This document shows positions 47,807-59,200 of a DNA stretch of 64,000 nt, one piece after another. Each line of letters opens with the position of its first letter. Within the stretch, counting starts at the first letter, position 1. The DNA lies in assembly GCA_963975425.1 (NCBI GenBank), contig CAXBGS010000014.1:1-64000 (forward strand), in the 5' to 3' direction. The DNA is from CAXBGS01 sp963975425 (lineage in GTDB: Bacteria; Planctomycetota; Planctomycetia; Pirellulales; Pirellulaceae). Under the pieces are notes generated by a model that was given only the letters and a program-made list of their open reading frames with translations, was not told the DNA's origin and searched no databases. The position numbers were made by a program, and so were the translations under genes.

Positions 47807-49087
47807 ATGAAAGTTACTAAAAAGGGTTTTACCCTGATCGAATTGCTTGTTGTGATTTCGATCATCTCGCTGTTGGCCGCGCTTGCGTTGCCAGCCCTCG
47901 TCAAAGCTCGTGAAGCCGCTCGCCGCGTTCAGTGTGCAAGCAACCTCCGTCAGTTCGGTATCGGCCTGACTGAGTTCGCCGGCCGTGATTCTCTGGGCCG
48001 TATGGCCTCGGGTGCTAGCGACTACCGCCGCGACGGCGATATGGACACCTACGGCTGGGTCGCTGACTTGGTCAATTCCGGAAACGGAATGCCTGGCAGC
48101 ATGCTTTGCCCCAGCAATCCCGCCAAAGCAAACGAAAAATTCAATGAGCTGCTCGGTGGTGTCACGATGGCTGCCTCGATTGCAACTGGTGGTCCTGCTG
48201 CCGGTAACACGGTGACGCGGATGACCGCTGGTGCGGCAATCGACATGTACACGCCTGATACTATGGCGGGCACTTTGACCGAAGTGGTTGGCAACGAAGA
48301 ACGATCGGAAGCACGTGCCGCGTACGTCGGTGCGAACTACCTCGATACCGGATATGCCACCAACTATGCGGCGGGCTACTTCCTGGCTCGAGTGGCTCCT
48401 CTGACCGAGTTCACTAGTACCGAAGGCGTTCTCTCCATCTCAACCGGTAACTTCAAAGAGCGTGAAGGTACGCGTGGACCACTGTTGCTCTCGGTCGTGG
48501 ACAAGAGTCGTATCCCAGGTAGCAACATTGGTATTCTCGGTGACGGTGGCCCTGGCGACATTGACGAAGCCGTGTTGGCGTTGGACGTTCCTTCGAATAC
48601 GGTCACCTTGGAACAAGGTATGGTCTTGTGCGAAGCGATGAACGATGGCCCTGCTTACCTGAACGTTGCTGAGAATCGTTTGGTCCTTCTTGATGGAGGC
48701 CGATACTTGGGTTCGCAAATTTCATGTGAGAAGAACGAAGCCACCACCATCAATTGTGGTTTCGCGCAAGCACCGACGACCTATGCAGCGCCATCCGGTG
48801 GACCACCCGCCAATCCCGAATATTACCTGCAAGACACTCGTGACTGGTTCGCCGTTCACAGTGGTATCGCCAACATCTTGATGGCTGATGGTTCGGTTCG
48901 TCAGTTCGTTGACTTGAATGCCGACGGCTACCTCAACCCCGGTTTTCAAATTGACGGGACGCAAGACACTTCGGGCGTCGGTTATGCTGATAACGTGACT
49001 GAACTCGAGTCGTCGCAAATGTTCAGCGGCGTGTTCATCGACGAAATGGCTTTCAAGGGTCAATTCGAAGAAGCTGGCACGCTGTAA
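47807..49087 (+). CDS. DUF1559 prepilin-like secreted protein, paralogue 2
   Basis: A 426-residue protein with prepilin leader GFTLIELL (cleavage after G7), a DUF1559 head ending AAEAARRVQCASNLRQF-like, and tail H-x9-DG (H351). A calcium-loop-like DLNADGYLNPGF lies at 369-380. Arginine codons near the 5' end are almost all CGT/CGC, with many GGT and GCT, unlike neighbours rich in CGA. This suggests high expression. GAAGGA is nine bases before the ATG and a strong terminator follows. It is probably a major surface or pseudopilus subunit. Confidence 0.9.
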   Translation: MKVTKKGFTLIELLVVISIISLLAALALPALVKAREAARRVQCASNLRQFGIGLTEFAGRDSLGRMASGASDYRRDGDMDTYGWVADLVNSGNGMPGSMLCPSNPAKANEKFNELLGGVTMAASIATGGPAAGNTVTRMTAGAAIDMYTPDTMAGTLTEVVGNEERSEARAAYVGANYLDTGYATNYAAGYFLARVAPLTEFTSTEGVLSISTGNFKEREGTRGPLLLSVVDKSRIPGSNIGILGDGGPGDIDEAVLALDVPSNTVTLEQGMVLCEAMNDGPAYLNVAENRLVLLDGGRYLGSQISCEKNEATTINCGFAQAPTTYAAPSGGPPANPEYYLQDTRDWFAVHSGIANILMADGSVRQFVDLNADGYLNPGFQIDGTQDTSGVGYADNVTELESSQMFSGVFIDEMAFKGQFEEAGTL

Positions 49088-49186
49088 TTCCGCGAAGCAC
49101 TTCGTTGGAATTTGAAAGATAGCCTCGTTGTTCCGTTGGGTTGAACGTTCGAATGTGAACGAGAATTCGACAACGAGCTAAATGAC

Positions 49187-49225
49187 AGAGAGGGAGTTTC
49201 ACTCTGGAAGCTCCCTCTCTCTTTT
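49187..49225 (+). terminator. Intrinsic terminator after the second prepilin-like gene
   Basis: A 14-bp stem, AGAGAGGGAGTTTC paired with GAAGCTCCCTCTCT across a six-base loop, is followed by CTTTTA. The positions are 49187-49200 and 49207-49220. It is the clearest rho-independent terminator in the window. Confidence 0.9.
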
Positions 49226-49258
49226 ACGTGATTCTCTCTGCGATTAGGTTGTTGCTTG

Positions 49259-50479
49259 ATGCCTCGGTTTTCGCTCGGTTTTCGTCTGCTGGCGTTGTTT
49301 GGTGGAGCCGCCGCCATGCTCGCAAGTCTTGTGTTCATTGCCGCGGTTGCCCAGTACAAGCCGTGGGGCGTGAAAGATCACGATCGTGAGAAATATGACT
49401 CGATCGTGCAACAACTGGCGCTTCGTCAGACGGCACTACATCAAAGTCAATCTCAGCCGACCCCTCGAGCGTTGGTCGCGCCACTGATTCGAAACTTGGG
49501 CAAAATCGATCCGAACCAAACGGTGCAATCGACATTCACCGTAACCAATTCCGGCGAGGGCGAATTGACTTTGGCATTCAAGGCCGATACCGCATCGAAC
49601 GTGAAGGTCGACACAGAGACGTGGACCGTTGCCGCCGGTGAATCAGCTGAACTTTCTCTCGATTGGACCATCCCGCAATCAGCATCCGGTGAACAAGCCG
49701 AAACGGTCGTCCTGCAAACAAATGACCCGCGCCGTCCCGAGTTGCGACTCGGTCTGTCCGGCACTGTTAACGTCGATTGGGCTTTTTCGGATCTTCCGTT
49801 CCGGACGCGATTCATTTCCAACTCCTCCAAGTCGGAAGCCAGCGATCAACCGTATGTTTCTCGTACGATCCTGTTCAGCCAAGTTTACGACAATACTGTG
49901 GTGCTGAAATCAGAATGTTCCAGTGATGCGGTTTCCTTTGAGATTGAGCCCGCGTCCGAAGAGGCGTTGCGACAACTCGATGCGAAAAGCGGCGTTCAAG
50001 TGACGGTCACCCATGCGCCGGTCGCGGGCGTGAAAAAATTTCATGAGACGGTTCGCCTGGCGGTGCTCGATCCGAGTACCGAAAGCGAAAAATGGGTCGA
50101 GTCGGCTTTTGCAGGCCGCTTCAAATCACCGGTCTCCTTTTACGGCAATGAGATTCATCTCAATGAAGGTATCAGGCTGGATACGGTGACAACCGATTCA
50201 GATCAAGAATGGAATTTCTTTGCTCGGTTTTGGACAACGGATCCGCCGCGAGCGCCCGCTGTGATCAACATCTATCCCGACTCGCTCGAGGCGACTTTGG
50301 AAAAAGTCGATCGGCTAAAACAGACTTATCGAGTCACGATTCGCTTGAAAGAGGATGCCAAGCCAGAATTCTTTGCGATGCCGACGAAGCAAGGGTACAT
50401 CACCATCGGCGATGCAGAGAACTCAGAGATTTCAAACTGGATGCCGTTACGCGGACAAATCATTTCGCCGCCTCGGTGA
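49259..50479 (+). CDS. DUF1573-like membrane-anchored protein
   Basis: A 406-residue protein. An N-terminal helix (about 10-32) is followed by two immunoglobulin-like halves. The first half matches DUF1573: IRNLGKIDPNQTVQSTFTV, then NSGEGELTL and LQTNDPRRP. The usual Cys-Gly-Cys element of DUF1573 is missing. It should be an extracytoplasmic structural or adhesion-like protein. The ATG at 49259 follows a TTG at 49256. It is 38 bases after the terminator, so it has its own promoter. Confidence 0.8.
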   Translation: MPRFSLGFRLLALFGGAAAMLASLVFIAAVAQYKPWGVKDHDREKYDSIVQQLALRQTALHQSQSQPTPRALVAPLIRNLGKIDPNQTVQSTFTVTNSGEGELTLAFKADTASNVKVDTETWTVAAGESAELSLDWTIPQSASGEQAETVVLQTNDPRRPELRLGLSGTVNVDWAFSDLPFRTRFISNSSKSEASDQPYVSRTILFSQVYDNTVVLKSECSSDAVSFEIEPASEEALRQLDAKSGVQVTVTHAPVAGVKKFHETVRLAVLDPSTESEKWVESAFAGRFKSPVSFYGNEIHLNEGIRLDTVTTDSDQEWNFFARFWTTDPPRAPAVINIYPDSLEATLEKVDRLKQTYRVTIRLKEDAKPEFFAMPTKQGYITIGDAENSEISNWMPLRGQIISPPR

Positions 50480-50577
50480 AATCAGGTTAAATGTTCGGCC
50501 GAGGAACCGCCCATCACGTCGTATTAGAAACGCACAACGCAAGCGTCGTTGTAAGCTCTGATCCGGATGGCAATACA

Positions 50578-51498
50578 TCACGGCGTTGCTGTTTCCGAAT
50601 CGATGACCGATAGCAGGTAGCTGCCGTAATCGTTGGGGATGTTTTTTGCCAATTGACCAAGTTGACTCGCGTCAATCCAGCCTTTGCGAAACGCGATTTC
50701 TTCGGGGCAACCGATCTTCAGCCCTTGGCGTTTTTCCACCGCCATCACAAAGTTGGCAGCCTCGGCAAGAGAATCATGTGTCCCCGCGTCGAGCCAAGCA
50801 AAGCCGCGTGAAAAACGCTCGACATGCAACATTTCACGCTCGAGATAAATCCGATTGAGATCGGTGATTTCAAGTTCGCCTCTCGCCGAGGGATGAATTG
50901 ACTTTGCAAGTTCGGTGACCTGTTCATCGTAAAAATACAATCCGGGAACCGCATAACGGGACTTGGGCTTAGCGGGTTTTTCTTCGATTGACTTCGCCTT
51001 GCCATCCCGGTCGAATTCGACGACTCCATAGCGTTCTGGATCGCTCACTTGGTATCCAAAAATCGTCGCCCCTTTCTTTCGTTCGCTAGCCGCCGCAAGC
51101 GTTGCCTGAAAGCCCTGGCCATAGAACAAGTTGTCTCCCAGAACCAATGCAGCCGGTTGCTGATCAAGGAACGACTCGCCGATCAGGAATGCCTGCGCAA
51201 GTCCCTTTGGTTCCGGCTGGACCTCGTAACAGAAACGCATGCCCCACTGCGATCCGTCACCCAACAGTCGCTGGAATTGCGGTACGTCTGCGGGCGTCGA
51301 GATAATCAGGATTTCAGAAATGCCTGCCAGCATCAGGCAACTGATCGGGTAATAAATCATTGGCTTGTCATAGACGGCAAGCAATTGCTTACTGGTCGAT
51401 AACGTCAACGGATACAGCCGAGTGCCAGACCCGCCCGCCAAGACAATTCCACGCCGATTCGTCTTGGCCGCGGCGCCAGCGGTGTTCGCATCATTCAT
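50578..51498 (-). CDS. rmlA: Glucose-1-phosphate thymidylyltransferase (RmlA)
   Basis: A 306-residue nucleotidyltransferase making dTDP-glucose, the first step of dTDP-rhamnose synthesis. AGGSGTRLYPLT (21-32), the lysine K37 in STSKQLL, and GDNLFYGQGF are typical. The length is normal. The ATG at 51498 (MNDANTAG) is chosen over an upstream extension. rmlB and rmlC are not here; the neighbouring reductase is of an unusual kind. Confidence 0.94.
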   Translation of the reverse strand: MNDANTAGAAAKTNRRGIVLAGGSGTRLYPLTLSTSKQLLAVYDKPMIYYPISCLMLAGISEILIISTPADVPQFQRLLGDGSQWGMRFCYEVQPEPKGLAQAFLIGESFLDQQPAALVLGDNLFYGQGFQATLAAASERKKGATIFGYQVSDPERYGVVEFDRDGKAKSIEEKPAKPKSRYAVPGLYFYDEQVTELAKSIHPSARGELEITDLNRIYLEREMLHVERFSRGFAWLDAGTHDSLAEAANFVMAVEKRQGLKIGCPEEIAFRKGWIDASQLGQLAKNIPNDYGSYLLSVIDSETATP

Positions 51499-51650
51499 GG
51501 TGTGATTCTTGAAGGACTTGTGGCTATAAATTGGAAACAGCAATGTCGGGGCGTTAGAAATAATCCGCCTGACAGATCTGTATCGTCGGTTTTCGCCCTG
51601 TGGAAATTTCGAAAACGAGTACTTTTTGCAAGAGTTGGTGATATCAGCAT

Positions 51651-52535
51651 TCACTGCGCCGGTGCAGTTTCAGATCTCCAGTTCGATAACGCATCGTTCA
51701 GCGCCTCGTGAATCGGACGCATCGGAAGCCCCACTGAGAGGGCCTTGGACGCATCGAGAACGCAATTCGAACGCGGGGCGACCGCCGCTTTTTCCATGAA
51801 CTCTGCTTCGTCGCGAAAGAACTTGAATTCGCGATCCGGGGCAAGGGTTCGGCGGATCAGTTCCGTCACCTCACGCGTCGTTACGCTACCAGGGTTCGTT
51901 AGATTATAGATTCCCTTAGGCAATTGGTTCTTGATGCACGCGACCACCGAACTAGAAAAGTCGTCCAGATGCGAAAGGCTATTCGTCGCGTCCAGTAATG
52001 TGTCGTATCGCAGCAGTTTCGAAAGGTAATTACGTTTCCCGTCCTGCTCGTTGAACGGAATTCGTAATCGCCAGATGTAGCAAGAATCACAGTCCGCCAA
52101 AATTTCTTCACCCAACGCTTTGCATCCCGAATAAAAACTGCAATTGTCGGTGCGAAAAGAAAAGTTGGGTTTGTCCGACTCGGTGAACCCTTCACCGCCA
52201 GCTTTGGAACCGGTGTAAATACAGCCGCTAGAGATATGGCCAAACGGGATGCTGACCGACTCACACGCCTCGCGGACGATTCCCGGTAAGACAGCGTTGC
52301 CAAGTGTGCACTGTGTTTTCTGGGTTTCGCAAGCGTCGACGTTCGGCTTGCCAGTGAATCCCGCCGCATTGATCAAGAATTCGATGTCGTTCGCACGAAG
52401 CCACGCCGCTAGTTCGTCGCTGCGATAGTAGTCGCGGTCGCGGCGCCGAAGAATGGCGAACGCGATTTGGTCACGGGAAAGTGCGGCGGAAATCCGGCTG
52501 CCGACATAACCATACCCTCCTAATATTCCGATCAT
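51651..52535 (-). CDS. dTDP-4-keto-sugar reductase-like (NRS/ER-type)
   Basis: A 294-residue short-chain reductase. The nucleotide motif is GGYGYVG (6-12) and the catalytic Tyr-Lys is YSGCK (Y135, K139). NAAGFTGKPNVDACE (56-70), YNLTNPG and VAPRSNCVLDASKAL resemble plant NRS/ER and RHM C-terminal enzymes more than classical RmlD. It may combine epimerase and reductase activities for dTDP-rhamnose. The ATG at 52535 is where homology begins. It is upstream of rmlA in the same direction, with a 152-base gap. Confidence 0.85.
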   Translation of the reverse strand: MIGILGGYGYVGSRISAALSRDQIAFAILRRRDRDYYRSDELAAWLRANDIEFLINAAGFTGKPNVDACETQKTQCTLGNAVLPGIVREACESVSIPFGHISSGCIYTGSKAGGEGFTESDKPNFSFRTDNCSFYSGCKALGEEILADCDSCYIWRLRIPFNEQDGKRNYLSKLLRYDTLLDATNSLSHLDDFSSSVVACIKNQLPKGIYNLTNPGSVTTREVTELIRRTLAPDREFKFFRDEAEFMEKAAVAPRSNCVLDASKALSVGLPMRPIHEALNDALSNWRSETAPAQ

Positions 52536-53235
52536 TGGTATTTCACTTAGTGTTCGGTCAAAACAAGCATTGTCGCGTACCAGTCGACGAAATGTCACCA
52601 GACGAATTTTCGGCAATATTGACGAGGCGAGGGCCGAGGTGCCGGCACGATCCATCACGCATAGAGCGATTCTTTCGTCGACATGAGGTGGCTGGTTGCT
52701 GACGGTTCGCCGCTCACTTGATTGGCACAGGATACTCAAACCCCGACGTGGGATGCCGCCTCGACGCCACGTCATGGTCATTCCTATCGACGCGATGAAA
52801 TAAGTGATGAGCCGCAGGGGTTCATTCGCAACCGAGTTGGCTGTCGTGACCGTCGACGGCCTCTCTGAAAACGTCGACGATGCGTCCGATTCGAATCGTT
52901 CCTTTAGCGAATCATGACCGTTGTGGATGCGGATGATTGCTTGGCCTAAATCGCGGACTGTGAAGTTTCGAAGAGGATATCGCGAGCGTGATGTGAATTG
53001 ATGCTCGCGAGCCTAGGAAAAAAAATCTTGCCGACTTAACATCCAGGCACTTCGCTGTCCGAGGCGAACAAGACGGTCCAGTGAGCCAATCGAGAATAGG
53101 TTTCCTTGTTTCGGTTTGCGCTATTTCAGGCGAGATTTTGGCAACGAAATCACGCCGTCGGCTGTTCCAACGAACTCCCAACGTCACGCACATTTGATGC
53201 AACAAAAACTCTCGCCCGATCGCTTGGATCAATCA
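52536..53235. other. Intergenic region
   Basis: About 700 bases between divergent genes. Frames extending the reductase upstream to 52781 and the WD40 gene to 53116 are present but lack protein-like character, so I leave them out. No repeats or RNA genes were noticed. Promoters for both flanking genes are expected here. Confidence 0.5.
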
Positions 53236-56200
53236 ATGATACGCAATTCGATGCGTTCTGCTCGAACACGCCGGCGTTCGAAGGCTATCGCGATCTCGAT
53301 GTGTCTGGTGGTCCTCGGCGGTTGCATGGGCGAAAGCGCGAGCGACAAGATGCTGCGGATGGCGAAAGCACGCGCGGCTTTCAATAAAGCGAACGCTGAA
53401 CACGAATCGGACGAGACAAAGGCGGTTGCTGCGCCAAGTCCAGAAGATCCTGTCGCGGCCAGGGAAGAGACGACTAATCAAGAATCGGCTCAGCCAAATC
53501 GCACTGTGGTCAAGACAACCGGTGCGGATGAGAAAAGATCATCCACCGAAAGTGATGCGGATCTGCAAGAACGTGCGCAAGCAACGCTGGTTAGTCGCAA
53601 GCAAGGTGACACGGCAGACGACGTTGTGCTGCAGTCGGTTACTCAGGACGGACCTCCTGCGGCACCCGAGCAATTCGGCATTCCGGCGGTCAACATCGGC
53701 AGCGACGGAAAGTTAGTGGTTTATCAAGGCGAGAACGGCGCGTTCGGCGTTTATGATGTCGAAAAGAAAAGCGTTCAACGGCAGTTCTTTGCCGAAGGTT
53801 TTCGTGCGACATCGGTCGCCATCAACGAGGAACGTGCCAAAGTCGTGCTTGGCGGCGAGGACGGCAGCGTCAAAATATTCTCGACCGATCCTTTTGACGG
53901 AATCGATCAATTCAAACGTGAACGGATTCTGCGAGACGAACAAAATCAAAGTTTGATCGCGCACGACAATCCGATCAGTGCGATCGCAATTCGTAGCAGC
54001 GATGGGGCGATCCTGACCGGCGATGGCAACGGCCAAATGAGACTGTGGTCCGGTGACCGTCACGATCCGATCATACTGCCCGGCAGCGAGTCATCCGCAC
54101 TAGCGCTGCAGACCCAGGGGGACGGCAGTTCTGTCTTTGCGGCAACAGCAGATCAGCAAGTGGTTATCTGGAAGATCGATCCTGATCGTGAAGATCAGGC
54201 CCCGATCAATCCGCCTCGTGTTTTCGCATCCCTCGATGGTGTTCCCACCGCAATGGCAACCGGTTTGGCTGGACGTGGACTGGTGGTCGGCGACGAAGCG
54301 GGCAACGTCGTTGCTTGGACCGCTGTTGATGGCTCTCTGCAAGAGCAGCGTGTGCGTGCTCACGATAGTCCTGTCATTCACGCGGCCTTGATTGACGATG
54401 GCAAATCCTTGATCACCGCGGGTCGCAACGGAGAGATCGCGCAGTGGAGCTTGCCTTTGCCTGCGGAAAAGTCGTTTCGCACCGCGCAAACTGCATCACC
54501 GATTTTGGTGACGGATGAGTCCGGTGAATGGATTGCGATGCGCAGCGGCAAGGGACGAAATCTAGATGTCTATCGGGCTTCGGACGGCAAGCCATTTCGA
54601 CGATTTTCCCTTCCAGCAACAATCGCGACCGACACAGAAATTGTTTCGGCGGCATTCGACAAGAACGGGAAATGGCTCGTCGCGGGTGATTCGGCCGGCA
54701 ATGCGCAATTTTTTCAGATGAGCCATTCCGATCCGGTCGGGCATGTTCGACTCGCCGATACCGCCATTACACATTTGATGTCCGGCAGCGGCGATGAGTC
54801 CTCTGGCACATACGCTTTTGTGAGTCAAAGCGGTGGTGTCGGTGTTCTGGCAACACCGAGTCTGGAGTCGTTATCGGCAAAACTTGCCGGCGACTATCGT
54901 ATCGCTGCGATTTCCGACGACGGAAAAACGCTGGCCGGAATCGACTCGCGTTTACAGCAAGTGCATTTCGTGGCTCTGGACGATTCGGCGCAAACGATGC
55001 ACGCAAGTTTAGCGTCAATTTCAGGTGACGAACCAACCGCGATCGCGATCAGTGGTCGGTTTGTCCTGATCGGTACAAGGCTCGGAACGGTCGCCGTTTG
55101 GGATGTCCGTGACAGGGCGACATCGCAAGTCCGCGTGGTTTCTAGCGGGGCCCATACTTCACCGATACTTGCGATCGGAACGAATGATGATGGTCACGTT
55201 TGGTCGTGCGATGCGACCGGCCAAGTCGTGCATACAGCGCCTCGCGGTGACGTCCTGTCGCTCGGTATCGCTTCGCAATCGTCGTTGCCGGTAAAGGATG
55301 GCGTAAAGGTCGACGACGCGGCGATCAGTCCCGATGGTCAGGTTGCCTACGTCACCGATGGAACCGATATCCTGCATCGAATCGAGATGTCGAATGCTTC
55401 AGGTCCCGACGGCCCTGCTGAGCTGACGATCGGCGCAAAGGTCGTCTGCATTGCACATGATGATCGCGATCGTTGGTTGGCCGTTGATCAGACCGGTGGA
55501 ATTCATATTGGCGATCGTGAATCGACCGCACCGTCAAGCACGATGGCCTTTGATGAGTCCGCTGGAATCGTGCAGCAACGCGGCGTTATTCGACCATCCT
55601 ATGTCAGTGGAACATTGGCATTGCCCTTAAGTGACGGATCCTCGCTTGTTGCGACGAACTGGCACTTGCCTGAATCGATCGACGGATCATTGGACGAAGC
55701 GGTTGCGAGCGGACTAAACTTCGTTAGCCGAGCCGACGATGCTGATCTTGCCGCAGCGATCGACGACGCGGGGCAATTGTTGATTTGGCGCGACGGCCAA
55801 TCGGCTCGCGTCATTGCGGCGCAAGGAGCCCGCCCACCGCTGGCGTGTTCTGCCGATGGGCGTTTTGTGGCATCGAGTGACGCGGTTGGAAGGTTGAATC
55901 TCTGGTCGACGGTCCAGGCAAAAGCGATCGCAGAGCCGCTGGATATGCCAGCTGCGATTTCAGCCCTCGTTTTTGATAACGAGTCAAAGAATGTGTTCTT
56001 GGGATTGGCGAACGGTGCGATTCAATCCGTATCAACGGGCGGGGCCGTTGATAACGTGTCGGTCGATAGCGCCACGGTCGACCGTGTGACTGAGATCGGA
56101 AAGGTGAAACGCGCAGTCACTTCTCTGTCGCTAGATCCAACCGGCCAAACGCTTGCTGTTGGTGATGAAAGCGGGGATGTGTCGGTGTGTGCAATCCAAG

Positions 56201-59200
56201 GCGAGCCAAAGCCTGCGGTTTCTTTTTCGACGATTGGGCAACCGTTGAACCAATTGACTTGGTCGGCCGATGGAGAGTCCGTCTACTTCAGCGACAACAG
56301 CGGCACGCTTCATCAGCGATCGATCGGTACGCCAGAACAAAATAGCCGTTTCCCTTTATCCGGTGCATCACCGAGCGTCGAAACCACCACGATCAAGCGA
56401 TGCGGAAAAGACTGGTTGTTGATTGGCTATGCGGACGGGACGGTTCGGCTTGTCCCGAGCGATCAAGCGATCAGGAAAACGGTTCGGAGTTTGTCGTTTC
56501 GTCTAAGTGATGCAGCGATCGCCACATCATCGGAACCGAAAAACAGTCGAGTTAAGATCACCAATGTGGCAGGACAGTCGTTTGTTTTGCCGATCCCTCG
56601 CCTGTCAATCATTGCGAAGGGCGAACACAACACATCTTGTGTGGCGATCGATCCATCTGGACGCGAAATCTGGACCGGAGATCGCAACACGGGTGTCCGG
56701 CAATGGAAAGTGGCAACCGATGGAAGCATTGTTGCTGGCAACCAAACGTCCGTCGATCAATCGGTGGTCGCGATCGCGTTGCTGTCGGGCCAGGACGCGA
56801 TTGTGACGGCGGATGGGACAGGTTCGTTGATGCGGTGGGACCGGAATCTGTCAAAGCCACCGCAGTCGTTAGATGCCAAGTTCAACGAGGTGAAACGCAT
56901 CTCATCGATCGGGCGGACAAGTCAAGTCTTGGTGCAAACGGCATCAAACGCTCGCGTGATCGATATCGAAACAGGCCGCATTGTTCCGCAACAAGGGATC
57001 GACACGATCGATTTGGGTGCCGGAGGAACGGTGGTCGCAACCGGGCTGGGAACGCCGCAGATATTCGGCTTGACCGGCGACGGTCGAATCAAAACAAATC
57101 GATTGACGGTCGAGCCTTCGGCACGGTTCAGCGTAGGGGCATCACTTCGCCATGCGGTCATCTCAGGTTCAAAGTTGTTGGCGGTCGCTTCACGCGGTGC
57201 GATTTTGTTTGATGCCGGCGGGGCGCGTAAGGGGCTAAAGAAATTACCCGACGGTGCCACACTGGCTGCTGCGACGCTTTCGTCTAACGGCGTGTTGGCG
57301 GCGTTATGCGACGATCGTAATCGTTTGTGGACATTCGGCCTTTCGCATGAAGCCGCGCCGATCGAGCTGCCGAATTTGGGGACGATTCAGTCGGTCAAAA
57401 TAGCTGCGGACCATCGCACGGTCGCGGTGGTCGGCGTGACTGAATCATCGACACGTATCGCAACGATCGATCTGGATACAGAGTCTGTTATCGCAGTCTT
57501 TAAAGACAATTTCATCAGCCGAGATGTATTGTATTTTGGCGATGGTCAAATGTGGTTAACCGACAATCAACACCACGTTCGCGAGTACGCGATCCCCGCG
57601 GTCCAGTGGCGCAGCGACCTGAATAAGACGATCGTGGATTTCGACTACAGCGATTCGGCTGAACAAATCTACTGCGTCGATGCCGACGGCGGGTTGACGC
57701 ACATGGATTCGGCAACCGGGCGGACTGTTTGTGAAGTGGAATTGGGCGACGATCAGGCCTTAGAAGTGGCGTGCATCCGCGGTACTGGCACGGTGGCTGT
57801 GATGACCAATGGCGGAGCGATTGGGTTGTACGAAGGCGGCACACCAGCGGGTCGCTGGCTGCCCGATGTAGCCGAAGTTCCTCGTAGCACGCAACAATTG
57901 ACTTGTCGCCACGACGGCACGCAACTGCTTGCGATCGGAGCTGATAACAAATTGTTGCTATGGTCTGCGGAACTTTTGAACGCGCCTCCGTCTGAGATAC
58001 CGCTGAACTTTGGGCCCGGTCGGCTTGCTTTGGTCGGCGATGGACAAGTCGCTTTGTCCGCGCGAGACGATGCCCACTTGCGTGTCATCTCAACCGATTC
58101 GTCACGAAAAATTGTTGCTGAAAAATCGTCCAAGCTTGACGATTTGGTCGTGTTCCCTGATCAATCAAACATCGCGGTCGCCGATGGATCATCGACCGTG
58201 CGTTTGATCAGCGTTGGCGGCGAGGATCGCAAGCATTTACAGGCCGAAGGGGTCGCGGTCGGTCGTTTGGCAGTGCACCCACGCGGGGTGCGATTGGCCG
58301 GGATTGGCATCGGAACCGCGGAACGTTCACGTGAGGGCCAACTCGTCATCTGGGACATGGCGAAGTTTGAGGTCGCGGCTCAAGTCGATTTATCGGGCGG
58401 TGCGACCAAGATCGTTTACTCGCCTGACGGCAGTCGTATCGCCATCGCTAAAGACGACAACACGGTTCAGGTTCGCGACGGATCGACAGGGGAATTGGTC
58501 GAGGCGTTTGCGACAAAGCAGCCGATTACGTCACTTGGCTTTGATGCGAACAGCGAGCGATTACTGTTTGGTCGCGAAGGAGGTGAAGTTGTCATTCAGG
58601 AAATGTCATCGCTTGGTTTGATCAATGCCCACAGCGGCTCCATCGATCAGCTCGCGTTCGCGGGCACCGACCATGCAATTTCCGGCGGTGATCGCGGACA
58701 GGTCAAGGTTTGGAATGTAAACGAACCTGATCAACCGCCCGTGATTCTTCAGGGCCCCGAACACGGGCGAGTGCTGAGCGTTGACCTTTCCGATGACGGT
58801 GATCGCGTCGTCGCGGTCTTTGACGATCCTGAAAACCAGACGTGCATCTGGGACGTGGGTGCCGCGATCGATTTGGGTGATTCGGTCGCACCCGGCGCGA
58901 TTATCCCAAACGATGTGCCCAATTCAGTGGGATGCATTGTCCCCGATGGCACCAAGGTACTCGTCGCGGACACTGACGGAGTCATTCATGCTTGGTCGGT
59001 GGCCGATGCGACACGCGTGGCACGATTCGAAGGGCATACAGGTTCGATCGCTGATTTGGCGGTCACGCCAGACGGGACGCAAATCATTTCTGGTGGCATG
59101 GACCGCAGCGTTCGGACGTGGGAATTTCCCGCGGGACTGCCCTCCGCAGGTAAAAAAGTTCCACTGGGGGCTTTGGCGGCCACGTCGAAGTTGGATGAAC

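Noticed and set aside
52912..53232. 106-codon minus-strand frame antisense to the WD40 leader
   Set aside because: Composition is unlike a real protein and there is no ribosome site; likely a by-product.
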